A DNA stretch of 64,000 nucleotides from Plasmopara viticola (lineage: Eukaryota > Oomycota > Peronosporomycetes > Peronosporales > Peronosporaceae), in contig MBPM02000084.1 in NCBI GenBank assembly GCA_001695595.3, positions 124,001 through 188,000 on the forward strand, read 5' to 3'. This document shows positions 1 through 13,236 of the stretch, piece by piece (position 1 is the stretch's first letter; every line of letters starts with the position of its first letter). The translations under genes and the position numbers were made by a program. The notes under the pieces were generated by a model, which ran no database searches, was not told the origin of the DNA, and saw only the letters and a program-made list of their open reading frames with translations.

Positions 1-3000
1 GTAATCTCAAAATAGCCATGCAAAAAGGTGTCAAAAGTGCTGTCGTGACCTTTCTTAATTAACGCTAGGGCTAGTCAGTCTTTACTTTATGGTCTTGGTG
101 TGTTACTTAAGGGTATATTACCGTCCGTACTTGCCGTTGGTGACACATGCGATCAAAAGCTTTATATGCTTCAGCTAATGGGAAAAACTCGAGTAAAACC
201 TTTAATGAGCCTCGGCGGTAGTTGAGCACTGGTCGTTGTTCATGGTAATTTAGCGAAGGATCCAGCTATTGTACTCAAGGCTGGATCATGGTTCTCGCAA
301 GCCTCGGACTAGGGCACTTAGAAGTAAAAAAACAAGGGAAATTACGGTGATTGAGCAGTGGCTTCTGCGAAATTTGAAAGCAGTCGAGCAAGACCGCTCA
401 CAAGCATCTTCGATAGCCAAGCCGTAGCTCTCATCATATTTACGCAATGGATTGTCGTGATTATGGAACCATGTCAGGGTAGTCTTTTTTCCTGACTGCG
501 TACACAATAGCTTGTGTTGCTTGTGGAATATTAAAAGTAGAAGCTCACCTTGCTCCCTAGGGCTGCTTCGCTATTACTTCCGTTACGAGTTGAAGGCTGG
601 CACGATGAGATTGCGAGCTTGATCCCGGACGAGAGAGCAACCGCGGCTAGGGCAATTTGTGGCGAGTCAAAGAAGTGAACGCGATCAGCGCTTTTGGTTG
701 CAATCACGACTTCATCATAAATATGCTGAAGTTGACACTCCATCATACAACGTCAAGTGTCGAATCATCAAATTCAATGTCGCTGCGATGGACACACCTC
801 TAATCATGAGTAAAATGAATTTGTCACTCGCACGTGACGTGGGCTTAATATTTGCAGCACTTAGGTGACAGTAAATCTTTCACATGACGTGTGCAATTTC
901 ATAAACTTAGTGGAAGAATACTTCATTCGCACATCGGGATCCAGGAAAAGACATACATCAGATCAATTGTGCAAATGTCTTTACTATCCGCAAAATGTAG
1001 TAAAATTCACGCACTAAAATGCCATTTTTAACTCAGAACCAATCGAAGATGTTCGAGAAAGCGCCAGCAAGTCGGGGGACAAGCTATGAGTAATTACAAG
1101 AGAGAATGATGACAAATTGATCTAGAAGACCACATTCCAGGATTTAAGCAAAAATAGCGGCAAAACGAGGCTTTTGAAATAAATAGATCCGAAATTATGA
1201 AGCGCGTGAACGCCGCTGATGATCCAATTTGAAAGGTCAGTAGCAGTGACAGCACTTTCACCTTGAGAGCTTCGAGGATGGGTTGCCACCGTATGACGGA
1301 GCTTCACGTCGCCTTCTGCAGAAGAGGCATACACAATAATCTTCTGGTGAACGGCTGAAAATGCAGTTTTTTTCAAATTTTTTAGCGTTTTTTAGAAGCC
1401 ATGAGTCTTTAAAACATATGTCGACACTGTTCGTACCTCTGATTTCAATGATAGGGGTGCCGCAATCATGGCTGGAAATCTATCCCTTCTTAGATCTAAA
1501 AAAATTTCAAACAGTATCAATACCGGCATAGCATATTTGTCCACCAACTTCTTGCTCACAAAGAACCAACTTCTATTGAGAATCAGGCTCTGTGTTATGA
1601 CTTCTATGTCCTTACCACGACAAATTGGAACTCATCCAATTATCCCTTTTTTACTTTTATACATAAAGACGTTTTAAACATATTCGATGACGCAGAGGCA
1701 CTATAAAGACCGCCGGCATATTTGGCAATGACGAACAAACTTTTCAAAAAGGTTTTTTTGGAGTTCAAGGGTACTTCCACGCCAAAGATGATCACTACAC
1801 CTGCACCATAGGCCGAACCTGCTTGTTGAGAGGCAAGTCAGAAGCAGTTATCCCGCCGAAAAGTCTCTTGTGTAGAAAACGGACATTTAGTAACGTCACA
1901 GCAGGAAAAGCGCATTGCTTTTGCATTCAACTAATCTCCTCGAACACCTTTTCCTTTGGGCGATAGAAATGATTAGGGGCATCACGAGTGCTCCTGTAAA
2001 AAATCGCTTGGCGCCAACTTAGGCGACAAATAGCTCTCAAGCTAACGTCAAGCTGTCAAAATGGCTTCAGCGGCGTGATGTTAGCCCAAAAACATCTGAG
2101 ACTTGTCAATTGATATATCGTCCATTCAAAATGTCTCAACAGTCAAGGCAAAGAAGTCCATAATAGTTTCAAGAATCAAAGTTCTAACATGTAATGTTCT
2201 CATTGACAAGGTCACGACCATTGGAGACCAGGAAAATGATTGAGCTGTCTTGCTCATTTTGTACAGGGTGTATCTAGCAACTAGTGGAACGGTAATTAAG
2301 CGGTCTATTCGTCGCTAGAAATTTAATGGTAATTGGTGGGCCATCGACGGCTTGATCAAACATTAAGCGCGTAGCTCGCATAAATTGAATATTTCTTGCC
2401 ATGAGAGAGATTCATGGCACGATACCCTGCTTCAGCGAAAGTCAGAGACGATACCCGCGAAAAATCCTTCGGGTGGCTTCAGTGACTGATATCACCAGCG
2501 CAGTTGGTGATAGGCTTTGCGGCTCGCCCACCCATGGGCAAAAGACCCAATACTTTTGGGACATAAAGCTTACCTTGAAATAGGAGAATTTTTTTTGGTA
2601 ACTATTATACGGCCGATACAGGCAATGGTGGCGTCAGTACGCTCTTCTGCGATGGCTCTTCGGATGCAACTACGTGCCTAGGTTTTATATACAGTAACAG
2701 CTTGGTTTGAAAACAGTATTGCTTCAGCGTGATCTCTTGGTGACTTGATGTGTCCTATCAGCGCCGCATCGGATCCCTCTTAAGCGCTTCGTTCGGTGTC
2801 GTAAGAAGCCCAAAAAGTGATGGCTTACGTTTGAACTAAAGTCTCTTTACCGCACCTATTACGATTTAATTATAAGTTTGTACTTTACGGCAACATGAAC
2901 CACCAAGATGTTTCGTCATGAGAAACGACCACTTGAGACGAAGTCCTATTAGTCCGAAAGCTGGAGTTTAGTCGATTTACTTGGTAAATTGGAGATTATT

Positions 3001-4573
3001 TACTTCAAAGTCTCCGAAGATTGGTCTCGAGCTGTTGCCAAACATGCGCCAAGAGCACATAATTTGGGCGAAAGTATGAAAAAAGTGATATAACCCTTCA
3101 AAGCACGGCCAATGATATTGACGAAGTCTCCTTGCTTCTGATCTCATATTGAAAGGGTCTTTGCACATGCATACCATTTAACGAGTGACACTGTGTCATA
3201 ACTTGTATATTAAATTTGTGTTCAGCTAAGCTTATTGCCTTCCGGTCACATTTATTGAAATAGCTACACGAGGACGATGTTCATCTTGCCATTAGCTTCC
3301 GGCAAGCTCAAATTTCAAACTTACAAACTTATTGGTAGCTGATAGGCCATAGATATGTGGAAAAACAAAGAAATTTAAGGCTTGAATGACCGCTATTTAA
3401 GGCACGTCATATTCGATTGCCTAAAAAAGCGTTACTTCAGATTTCTCACCTTTGTTTCTTGCCTGGAGCTAAAACGAGTCGCAGATTGCAAATTACCCGA
3501 TATTGTTAAATATCCGTGAACACACTTGTTCGAGGAGTAGTGCTTGAGCTATGGAGGTTGTAAGCTTTCTTAGCCTATAAATTATATACGTAAAGGTCGC
3601 AAGAAATTTTAACTTTAACAAGTTTTATGATTACCTTAATCAATTGCTTTTTATTGCTTCTTCGTAAGCTATTTGAAACTTTACATGCATACCTGATCAT
3701 CAAAGATTATGGCTAAATTTATGGCTATCTCAGAAATCATCATCCAGAAAATTGGCTTTTCTATAGGTCAAATCTTAAGTTCGCCGACTGAGACCTAAGT
3801 TTGGCGTGGCGGTGAAGCCTATGTTGACAAGTGCACGCGGAAAAGCTTTGCTTGTAAAGCCTGATCACTCTAGCTGCTTTGCAACAGATAGCACCGCCTC
3901 GCCACGCCATATACCGGAAGGTCATGCAAACCATTCTGGACAATTTAAAAGGCTTTTAAGTGAGCAGTCTACATGCGTAAGTGAAGCAATGACTACGAAG
4001 GGCTACCAGATGTGACGGACACAGCACCTTGCTCAGAAGAGGCGTGCAGGAAGAAATGCGATCTCCGGTAACAATTTCTCGCGGCTCCTGGCTTCAAGCC
4101 ACAAGTGTGTATCACAGTGAACTCTACAAGCTGATCAATTTGAGTGAATGTTTCTGAGTTTTTAAACTGCCTATCATTTTATCAAGCGGCTTGAATTGTC
4201 GTCGCAATTATGGCAGAGGTATTATTATCTGAATGTTCCTAAAAACATTTAATTATGCAGAATCGATTGCCTACCAATTTATGGCTTCGATTTGACAAGA
4301 AGTCAATCTAGCATCAGCTTCTAGCTCTATGGAATGACCCGTTAGCTCGAAACGCCATCGGCTTCATAAGCCCTGTTTTAGTCCTTCAGTGGTAGACCTA
4401 CAAAACCACGAGTCCCATTCCTTCTGTCGGCCAAAATGCTTTCGTATTATCTTTTATATTATGCAAAAGATACGACCAAGAATCAGCGATTGGCTCACAT
4501 GTATAAAAATCTCAAAAAGTAATTGGGGTGAATACTCTCTAAGGTTTCAATTGAAAACTTACGAGGCTCCGGT
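1..4573. other. gene-free AT-rich region
   Basis: I see no gene here. Open frames on both strands are at most about 85 codons, and none gives a recognisable domain or a plausible spliced model. The sequence has the texture of decayed repeats: short frames broken by stops. I could not assign it to a particular retroelement family. Confidence 0.5.
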
Positions 4574-4836
4574 AAATCTTTACCTACACAGCAAAATTAA
4601 AGACTTCGGGCGTAAAAAAAACTTCTGACTTGGTATGAGCCCAGGTGGCGCCCTGGTGCTGGAGACCGTCGCGTCGAGGGTGAGACTCGTAAGAGACCTG
4701 CAGATGCCCGAGAGCACCTGCCCGAAGCGCGCGAGCATTTAGCCCCTGCGCTTGGAAGGAGGGCGTCACCCCAACCTTTTCCGAAAAAAATCTTTACCTA
4801 CACAGCAAAATTGAAGACTTTGGGCGTAAGAAAAAA
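4574..4836. repeat. direct repeats of about 48 bp flanking copy A
   Basis: The segment 4574-4621, starting AAATCTTTACCTACACAGC, recurs at 4788-4836 with about three substitutions and a small A-run length change. The two copies bracket the 160-bp block exactly. The simplest reading is a long target-site duplication made by target-primed reverse transcription. A tandem duplication with a 214-bp unit is the alternative. Confidence 0.7.
4622..4782 (+). mobile_element. short interspersed element, copy A (truncated)
   Basis: A GC-rich block of about 160 bp, unlike its AT-rich surroundings, recurs near 50.72-50.88 kb in reverse complement with only a few differences. Matching landmarks are CTGACTTGGTA at the left and CACCCCAACCTTTTCC at the right. 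It can form local hairpins, for example CCAGG and CCTGG around a 6-nt loop near 4640. It has no open reading frame of note and is probably a non-autonomous retroelement. It lacks about 160 bp present at the other end of copy B, so I read it as 5'-truncated. Confidence 0.65.
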
Positions 4837-5795
4837 GATGGTAATGTCAAGAGTCTAAGTTTAAGGTAAACCGGGGTCAGCCCATTGCCGAGCTTTTAGA
4901 TTTGTGTGCTTACAAGATTTTGCAAATGACAGCAAAAAGACGCTGGTGGAGAACAGTAGGAAAATAATAATGTCGTTACATGCGAGCTATCTTATTGCAT
5001 AATACCAGTCCACAGTGACTGCAAACGCTTAATTGCATAAGCGTCGTCATTCACTTTACCTACATCTTTAATCTAAGTTAATTGCCAGGATATTCTAAAA
5101 AGTATAAGATCTCTTCATAGTTATTAATATAAAGCTAGTAGTTATATTATGTATTGTATAGTTGAATCGTGCGTGATACCAAGTTCACTTTTTGTAGCCT
5201 CGATGATCGCTAAATACTCGACTGACTGCTGCAACCGTCCCTGTGGCTCTAGTGATTAGTTGCTCGACCCAAAATCGGCTTAGTATTCAAATTGAGTCAG
5301 TCAGAGATAAGCCACTAAAGTGAACAAGCAATCTCTATCAAAAGTGTGACTATCTCCCAATAAACGTTTGTGACAATGATCGAAAAAACTTCAAAGCGGG
5401 GGTACGGATTCTGGTCCCATAATGGGTCAAATAGTAATCAGCGTTCCGCGCTTAAGACAGCTAGGTGGTTTGCGGTAGCTTTGGCCTCAAATGACTGTCG
5501 CAGTCATGGATTCCGAGCGCCTGCTTCTTAAAGCAAGTGAAGTAGAGCAGAAGAATTCACTCACTGTCACTTTTTTATATGCACCTCAAGAGTTTGCGAT
5601 TAGATCTGACAATTGTCCAACTGAATCCTGCGTCCCCGCCCGCATTGCAAGATGAACGCTAGCTGGACTTTCAACGCCATTTCTTTGCTTTGCCTGTGTC
5701 GCTTCTGTCTTACCCCGTGATAGTCCCCCTTACAATCAGTATTCTGTCGACGTACTTAACGTAAACTTCACAATACGATTCTCAGTGCACAATCG
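4837..5795. other. intergenic region upstream of panB
   Basis: No gene is seen. The last few hundred bases must carry the panB promoter and 5' leader, but I cannot place a specific initiator element with confidence. Confidence 0.4.
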
Positions 5796-7257
5796 ATGAG
5801 AGCCATTATCCGCCGCCCCACAGGATTATGCCGCAGTCACTCCGCCAGCCTCAAGTCACAATATATCAGAAACAATGATTTTTCTTCATCTTCGTACAAT
5901 GCTGAGTCTGCTGCACGCACCATTAAACTGCTGGAGCGTCGCAAAGTCACAACACTTGACATCGGTATCTTTAAGCGCAAGAAGAAGCCTATCACAATGG
6001 TCACGGCGTATGATTATCCATCGGCAGTGCATGTGGATCTGGCTGGCTTCGACATTGTGCTGGTGGGAGATTCATTGGGAATGGTAGAGCTGGTACGAAT
6101 AGGAAATGGCATTCAAAAAGCGTATGTTTGCATGTACGATATCGAATATTGCTGTTGTTAGGGCATGGACACGACGCTACCAGTAACGTTGGACGATATG
6201 ATCCACCATACAAAAGCAGTCAAGCGGTGCGTTGGCGAGCTTTATAGGTGGACATTTGATGCCAATTGACGTGAATGAACGTAGTGGAGCTACGCGTCCG
6301 CTGTTGCTCACAGACATGCCATTTGGCACGTGTGAAGGTAATCGATTCGAAGCCTTGAAAAATGCTCAGCGTCTCATGAAGGTAGAAAATGCAATACTAT
6401 TGTGATGATGATTATTGCGAAGTAATACTTGTTGTGGCAACAGGAAGGAGGAGCAGATTGTGTGAAGATCGAAGGAGGCAAGGAGCGCGCTGAAACAAGT
6501 ACAAACAGATTTCGATTGTGATCCTGTACTTGTGGTAACAATAGACTTATTGACGAATTTGCAACTTAGTCAAGACAATAATCGACGGAGGAATTGCAGT
6601 GATGGGACACATTGGTCTTCGACCGCAGCATATAAGCATTCTAGGAGGGTTCCGGGCTCAAGGGCGCACGGGTATCTTGCACTTTAACTCACTCTTTACT
6701 GCTTAATTCACCGTACCTTGGACTGTGAACTTTTTTAGCTGCACAAGCACGAATGATCATTGAGGACGCTTTGGCGGTGCAAAAGGCTGGGGCCTTTGCC
6801 GTGGTACTCGAATGTATCCCATCAGCCGTTGCCAAAGCTGTGACGAAGCTACTTAGAATCCCGACCATCGGCATCGGCGCTGGGCCGGAGACTGATGGAC
6901 AAGTGCTAGTATTTCATGATCTTCTAGGCATGCTTCAGCACCCACATCACGCACAATTCGTTCCAAAGTTCTGCAAACGTTACGCTGACGTCGGTGAACA
7001 AATTCGCATTGGCCTTGAAAATTATCGCGATGATGTAGAAAACGGTCGATTTTCGAGTGAAGCGTACTCTCCATACAAGGTAAAGGGCTACTAAATTATT
7101 GTGTTGCCTGGGTTTAGAAGGGGCTATTGATGCTTTCGCTATACAGATGTCGAAAGAGGAGACTCAAAAACTGCACGATATTGTGGCTAAGGAGTACAGT
7201 GAAAAGGACGTGTATGGGAATGATATGGTGGACTCAAAAGTTACAAAGGTATATTAA
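5796..7257 (+). CDS. panB: 3-methyl-2-oxobutanoate hydroxymethyltransferase (ketopantoate hydroxymethyltransferase)
   Basis: This enzyme transfers a hydroxymethyl group from 5,10-methylene-THF to 2-oxoisovalerate, the first committed step of pantothenate (CoA precursor) synthesis. My model is join(5796..6092, 6162..6226, 6285..6381, 6444..6498, 6570..6671, 6739..7079, 7147..7257), 355 aa. All introns are GT-AG, 58-71 nt. Family motifs are visible: [38 protein letters not shown] and TIGIGAG, covering the expected metal and catalytic acidic residues. The first ~35 residues are rich in Arg and Ser and low in acids, consistent with a mitochondrial presequence. The last intron (7080-7146) carries a TACTAA-like branch site. 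If it is retained, the protein stops at 7094 with a slightly shorter C-terminus. The gene stands alone between repeat-rich regions. Confidence 0.93.
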
Positions 7258-9371
7258 TTTTTCAACTTTAAAAAATACTTGTTAGAAAAGAAAATTGTCG
7301 ACTTCAAGACAAATCGTTGTACCGCGACATGACCTGCATCCATGAATAGATACAATACAAAGATTGAAGCGATTCGACTGTCCCATTACAACACATCCGT
7401 CATTACTACTAGAAAGCGGTAAGGAAGAAAGCGCAATCCTGATATATGCCTTTGTAATCTACAAATCGCTTTCTCGAACGAAGAAAAAGATCTGTATGGA
7501 GATCGCATAGCCATTTTCTGTATGCAAGAAATCCGATGAAAGACGATCTGATGTGCTATTGCCAATACTGCAAAAATTTGACGATAGCTTTTCTGCTGAA
7601 CGCTTGAGCACCAAGCATTAACCTCAAGCATTAAGACTTGAAACCAGCATTTAGATGATTTATCGCAACTACCTCGAGCAGAAAAACCTTTTTGCATGAA
7701 CGCAAAGGGAAAACATCGTTTAACGCGATGTGATGTTTCAAAATGACTACAAATTGTTGCTCTTCATTGATAAAATCTTTTTCTGAAGATGAAGCTTGAG
7801 CGAAGTGAGAAATCTGGAAGTTGTGCCGCTATTTGTTCATCGGAACGTGAAAGATAGTGCACTTTAGTGACGTCAATAGCTGCCGCTTCTTCGCACTCCA
7901 GAATAATGCCCACTTGCTTGAAGGACTAAAGGATATCCCCAACTTAGCTAACGACTTTGCAATCTACACGCTTATATGGATGTTAAAAACAAGTTCTGGT
8001 CACACATGAAGTTACGCGCGGAAATTAAAGATCGTCACGAGAATTAAAGACGGCAAGTAAAATTCAACACGTGAAAGAGCTCTTTAATATCACACAAGCA
8101 AAGAAGAAGCCAGCTATTCGTTTGGTGTAAGCTTGGCGATCACAAGATGGCTGCTACACCTAAAATATAGAATAAGTCAAGCACAATGACAGTTTTTTTC
8201 TTACATACAATGGACGGGTTCTCCGCAGCGGTGCTAGAAGATTATACGCCATAGTATACTAAGAATGAGGCACTATTAGCTAGTCGAGTGCAGCAATAGT
8301 TGGCCTAGACTGGACATCTGAAATTTAGCGGTGAGTAGAGAGTGATTTGCAATGAAACAAGCAGCGATGTATTTTCTAATGCTAACGCATCAGCTATCTA
8401 AAACAACTTCTCGTGCAGTCCGGGTTGACACCTAAGACGGTACGGCTATACAGCGGTGCCAGCTATCTACAGTATATTTTTTAATTTTCTTGCACATGCT
8501 TGCTGCTCTTGTTCTCTGCTGCTTTTTCTGCATCGTCTTTTCGAATTAGTTTTTATCCGGAATGAGTATTGTTTGAATACGGATGAGTCTATTGCACTAG
8601 CAGAGTCCACGTAGCGAGAATGTATACTCTTCATCTTGTGGCTGTTTGGAGCACGACTTTAATCATACTATGTCTCATCAACGTTTACTATTTCGAACTT
8701 CTTCTCTTATTTATAGTCTTCGCGAAACAAGACCCGTCGCAGAAGCCCATAGAAATACTTAGAATCAAATCTGAAAGAAGTTGATTTATGAATAGAGCTA
8801 TGCGTATGGCAAAAAGCGTGCTTGGTGACAGTGCGAACCCCAACAAACTTTATTATGTTTTGTGGGTTCATGTCAACAGAAACCAAAATTTGGTATAGAT
8901 TGAATACCTTTGTGTCAGCACTTAAGAAAATAAGTAAAATAAGCATATGGTGGATGACATAGTCTAGAAATCAGAAGCTCAATCGAAAGCTATAGATATA
9001 AGAAAATTTTTGCTACATAACAAACGATCGCGATCAGTAATTTTACGGCGTCGCGACTTGCTTATTGTCTAGCTGCACAATAAGCATCAAAATAGTCCAG
9101 AGAATGATGATACAAAGTTTTGTGCCCCGCATGTGCCGAGTCTTTTCTAAAGAAACAGGTATTTGGCACATTCTTGTATAGATAAAGTCTCTTAATCTCC
9201 TTCGTCTTAAAAAAATTAAAGACTTCGTCTTCAACGAATTACATCCCACATTAGATGCTGCCGCACGGGTTGCCACAGCCTTCAAGCATAGACTTTGTTC
9301 GCAAAGCTCGACCTCAATAAGCTGCTTAGCGGTGGTGAGGCTTGCAAATGTAGCCACCTTTCAAACCCACC
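7258..9371. other. gene-free region downstream of panB
   Basis: Only short frames broken by stops are present on both strands. No domain, RNA gene or terminal repeat was recognised. Confidence 0.45.
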
Positions 9372-9428
9372 TTGGCACGGCTCGAACGACTTTCCACAAA
9401 AGCCGGCAAGTCGTTCGAGCCGCGCCAA
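9372..9428. repeat. strong inverted repeat (hairpin)
   Basis: TTGGCACGGCTCGAACGACTT at 9372-9392 is matched by its reverse complement at 9408-9428 with a single mismatch, around a 15-nt spacer. The arms are much more GC-rich than the flanks. It could be a foldback or MITE end, or a structured transcript. I see no second copy in the window. Confidence 0.8.
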
Positions 9429-9829
9429 ACGCCTCTTTAAAATATGCAGAAAGAGTGGGGTTCACGCAATTTGTCACCTTTGCCAAACTATAGGAAATCA
9501 ATTTAACTAGTAGGCGTAAAATCGATCACAAGTGCTCCTAGGCGTGACGGAGTCAAAGAGCCCCTTGCGCAGAAGAGGCAGGCGTGAAGATCGGAGATCA
9601 TTCGGCTAATGACCGTTTACTACTCTTGGTCTTAAAGGAATCGAAGTGTGCAAAAACCTAAGTAATCCGAAACAACATTGATCCTATTTTAGTCCTACAT
9701 GTAATTCCTAGTATGCACTATATTCAAGTCCGTTGTTTAGTCAATCTCTATTCCTGTATCCATTCGAGCCATAAAATACCATTCGTAAGGCTCCTGTTGT
9801 GTACCAGGAGCCACCATTTTACAAAGGTT

Positions 9830-11830
9830 CGATGCTAGCTTTTACCGCAAAAGAGCGGGTTTAAGCAACGGCCTGCTAAAGTATGGTTTACTTTGCTCTC
9901 CTTGGCATGCAAAGTCATTAGTTAAAATACCTTATGAAATTGTACTTTTTTTATGCTGTCCCGTCAAAAATGCGAGGATTCACTGAGCGTTTAATGTTTT
10001 AGCACCACTAAAATTAGCAGAGCCTTGATTATATGCTCCTGTGCTTATCGTGGCATAACTTTTTTTCCGCTTGTGCTATCAGCGTTAAAGTTGCAATGAT
10101 CTGTAGAGTAGTACACAGTGCTTTCGACAACTTCCGTATCACAACGATTAGCAAAGCTTTAAAGTACACCTTACTGTGTTTTTATTGATTTACCGCATCA
10201 CTGGTAAAGACAGCTGAAATCGCGTCTCTATATAAGACCTTAATTGATCAACTGAGCATACCATTCTTGACGACTATCGTATCGCAAAATTTAGCAAATT
10301 GGTTTGATGTACTTTTCTGTAAATTCGATTTTCTGATAAAAGCAGAGTTTACTATATTTGCTTTGCCCACATACTATATCTCCGACGACTTCCGTATAGA
10401 ACAATAGCAAAGTTCTAGAGTACTGCTTGCTGTACTTTTCTTGGCATGCAGAATAATACACAAAAGCGTACGAGGTCGTTGACGTCCCTCAGGATCGACT
10501 CGGCGCAATTCGTCGTGGTTGAGACGTTCCTTCGTTCACAAAGACGATGCGAGGATTGTGAACAGACGGAAGACGGTGCAAGGAACCTGTGGGTATCAAC
10601 ATTCTGCTGATGCGGCTCGCACAGCCAATGCAGCGATCAACCTTGATGCTCTGGGAACCGTCGAGAATTGAGGACGTCTCCAAGTACTTAATTGAATTGC
10701 TTGCCCATGTCGATCTTAATATTCTTACCCTGCTTCTTAGTACAGTGATCTTCTGTCGAGATCGTTATAAAATTATCATTTAATTTTGCAAGTAGTTTTG
10801 CATTGCGAATATTCTATATCCTACACAACGTTCAAATCCAATGGTGTTCACTTCAGCCAACCATAGATTATTATTATAGCTTAGGGTACTGCTTTTAGGA
10901 GGGGAAGAGTCAAAGAAAAGGGGGGACTGATTAGCGGCTCTCTATTCATATCATATTTGAGCTAAATCCAGTGTAGTTAGCATTGGAGTTACAATTGTGC
11001 TGAGTATACTATCTACCGACGACTTTGTATAAAACGTTTCAAATTTGTATTCTCTAAAATATTCATTATCATCGGTATCTTCTGCATTTGTGTTATCAAA
11101 ATTAATTTGGCCTTGTTCACCGAGTTTAGCTTATTTATGAAAGAATTCAATTGCACTAGTATTAGCAAAGCTGCAAAGTATAGCTTGCTTTGCGCGTATC
11201 GACTTCCGAAATCATAGATCGTCAACGCTCAAATGAAGGGCTTCTACTTCATTTAATTAAACGCATAAAAGTTACTGAGCGTATTGCGGCTCAAGCGACT
11301 CCATCCCGCCAATATTGGCACGATACTAAAGTTACGTTTCTGGTTCCTACTTCTTAAGCAGATTCTCAGGCGAAAAAGAAATCAATTGCGTTTGTGCTGT
11401 TTGGGCTAATTGAAATGGTTTACTGAGTAAAATGGGCTAATTACAACTTTCATATGAAAATAATCAGCAAAACCCTAGAGTATAGCTTGCTGCTCATGTT
11501 TACATTAATAAAGATATTCTACTTTATATGCGCTGTCTCATAGTAGTCGTAATGGTCTTTGGTGTGCCTGTAGACTACCACATCACAATTAATGCTCCAA
11601 AGCAAGTCTTGTTGTGCACTTCTTTGCCAACAGAACTGTAAAATGTTTAGCAGCTATCCAAGTTTGTACTTAGCTCTAGAAGTGAGCAGTAGAAGTGCAA
11701 CGGTTCATTAAGTATTCTGTGCGTTTGACTTATTTGCATCCCAGCTCCAGCAAAATCATAGAGTAAAATTTGGTGTGCTTTCCTCTGTAAGAAATAGTAG
11801 ATGTACCACAACACAGCTAAAAAAGCTTTG
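9830..11830. repeat. decayed repeat field with recurring ~50-bp motif
   Basis: A loose motif recurs at irregular spacing: a block like GACTTCCGTAT, then AGCAAAGCT/TCT, then AGAGTA followed by GCTTGCTGTACTTTT. Examples are near 9865, 10131, 10385, 11150, 11465 and 11590, some next to TTGGCATGCA. The copies are strongly diverged, so this is probably an old tandem array or repeated insertions of one element. No protein reading frame is shared between the units. Confidence 0.4.
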
Positions 11831-13236
11831 ACATCTCTTGTGTCATCCTTACTAGAGCTGCAATTTCTTTCAAGTGATAATAATAATAATGAGATATATC
11901 GCTTATGTAATTACCAGCAACTTGCACCAATTGAGTTGCAAAAGTCTCTGTGGAAGCCAAAGCAATCTTCTTAGGCATTAGCTTGGTCACTTCAAAACTG
12001 CACAGCTGATAGGCACCTTGCTTTGCTGCTTGCTTGGACACTGTTACGGCCGAGTTGACTTTACTGCAAACGCCATTTTTAACGTCTAATTGATTAGGGA
12101 TGTATAGCTATTTTTGCTATGTACGGCTTTTACTTTGGCGCAAAGAAAAGATGCATAGCGCGAAGAAACGGTGGCTGTGACGTCTAGAAGCAATTGCAGA
12201 ATCACATGCTTAATGCATTCAATAAAGGTTTCCAAAAATTTTCGAGGCGGTAATGTTGATCAGCTCCGCTACAGCCAATCTTTTGTGGTAATAGCTGGCT
12301 TTTCGCTAAGAAAGGTTTTGTAAAAATGGTGCTCGTGGGCACCCTATCGATACTTATTCTTATTTGCATTTTGAAAAATACCGGAGGAAATTTTGTCCCA
12401 TCAATATTACAGAGTAGAGATTCTAATGCCAAAAAATATATTTAGGGCCAATTTAGGATTACCAATTTTTGCGGGAATACGAGTCTTCGATTTTATTCTA
12501 GTGCACACATTGATCCCTATAACCGCGATTGGTAAGCGTTTGTAAGCTAAAAGGTCCTTTTTTTCTAAACGCCTGCCTGAGCCTTCGGCGGCGAGCCGGC
12601 AAAGTTCTTTCACCTGAGAGTTGCCCATGCGCCTATCACTACACCTCGCCTTATTGTCCAGAGACGCCTTAGACTTCGAGAAAAGCGAACACTTTTCTTA
12701 CTATCAGCTCACTAGAAGCTGCGACTAAGCCACAAGATAGTGACAAAGCTCCAAAACAATTCATCGCTCGGATATACGCGGCTAAATATGTTGGTCTTAT
12801 CATCAGACTCACCGACCTCGCAAAATGATCCACTTAAAAGACCGAAATTTTTGGTCTTCAAGGGTAAAGTCTCGACCTAGTACACGTTTGCTAGTACACT
12901 TTATCTCAACACCTTATCTGAAAGAATTCAGTGACCGAAGTCACCTACGCAAATGGAGAGGGGTTGAAAACTGGCCAACCGCCGGCATCACGATCTTACA
13001 AAGGCCATGTGTGCTATAAGCGCCGCATAAGGTGTCACTATAATTTCGACGTTTAATAAGCCGAAAAATGAGGGCTGTCTGCACTCGCTATAATAATTAT
13101 TGTATGTACTCTACAGTACTTACACCGCCACTGGTAGGTTTTCAGATCTGACAACCTGATTTTTACAACCCTAGACCCGGCACTTTTAATCCGTATGCTT
13201 TAAGTACAATTTTTTGTCTAGTGACTTATCTCTGAG
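11831..13236. other. gene-free region before the LINE
   Basis: No gene is supported. Two adjacent minus-strand open stretches (12202-12432 and 12407-12628) encode basic peptides without a recognisable domain; they may be a decayed coding relic. GC content rises sharply at about 13.23 kb, where the LINE 5' region appears to begin. Confidence 0.35.

Noticed and set aside
4014..9600. A shared repeat around CAGAAGAGGC at about 1.32, 4.04 and 9.57 kb
   Set aside because: Only about 10-30 loosely matching bases; not distinguishable from chance by eye.
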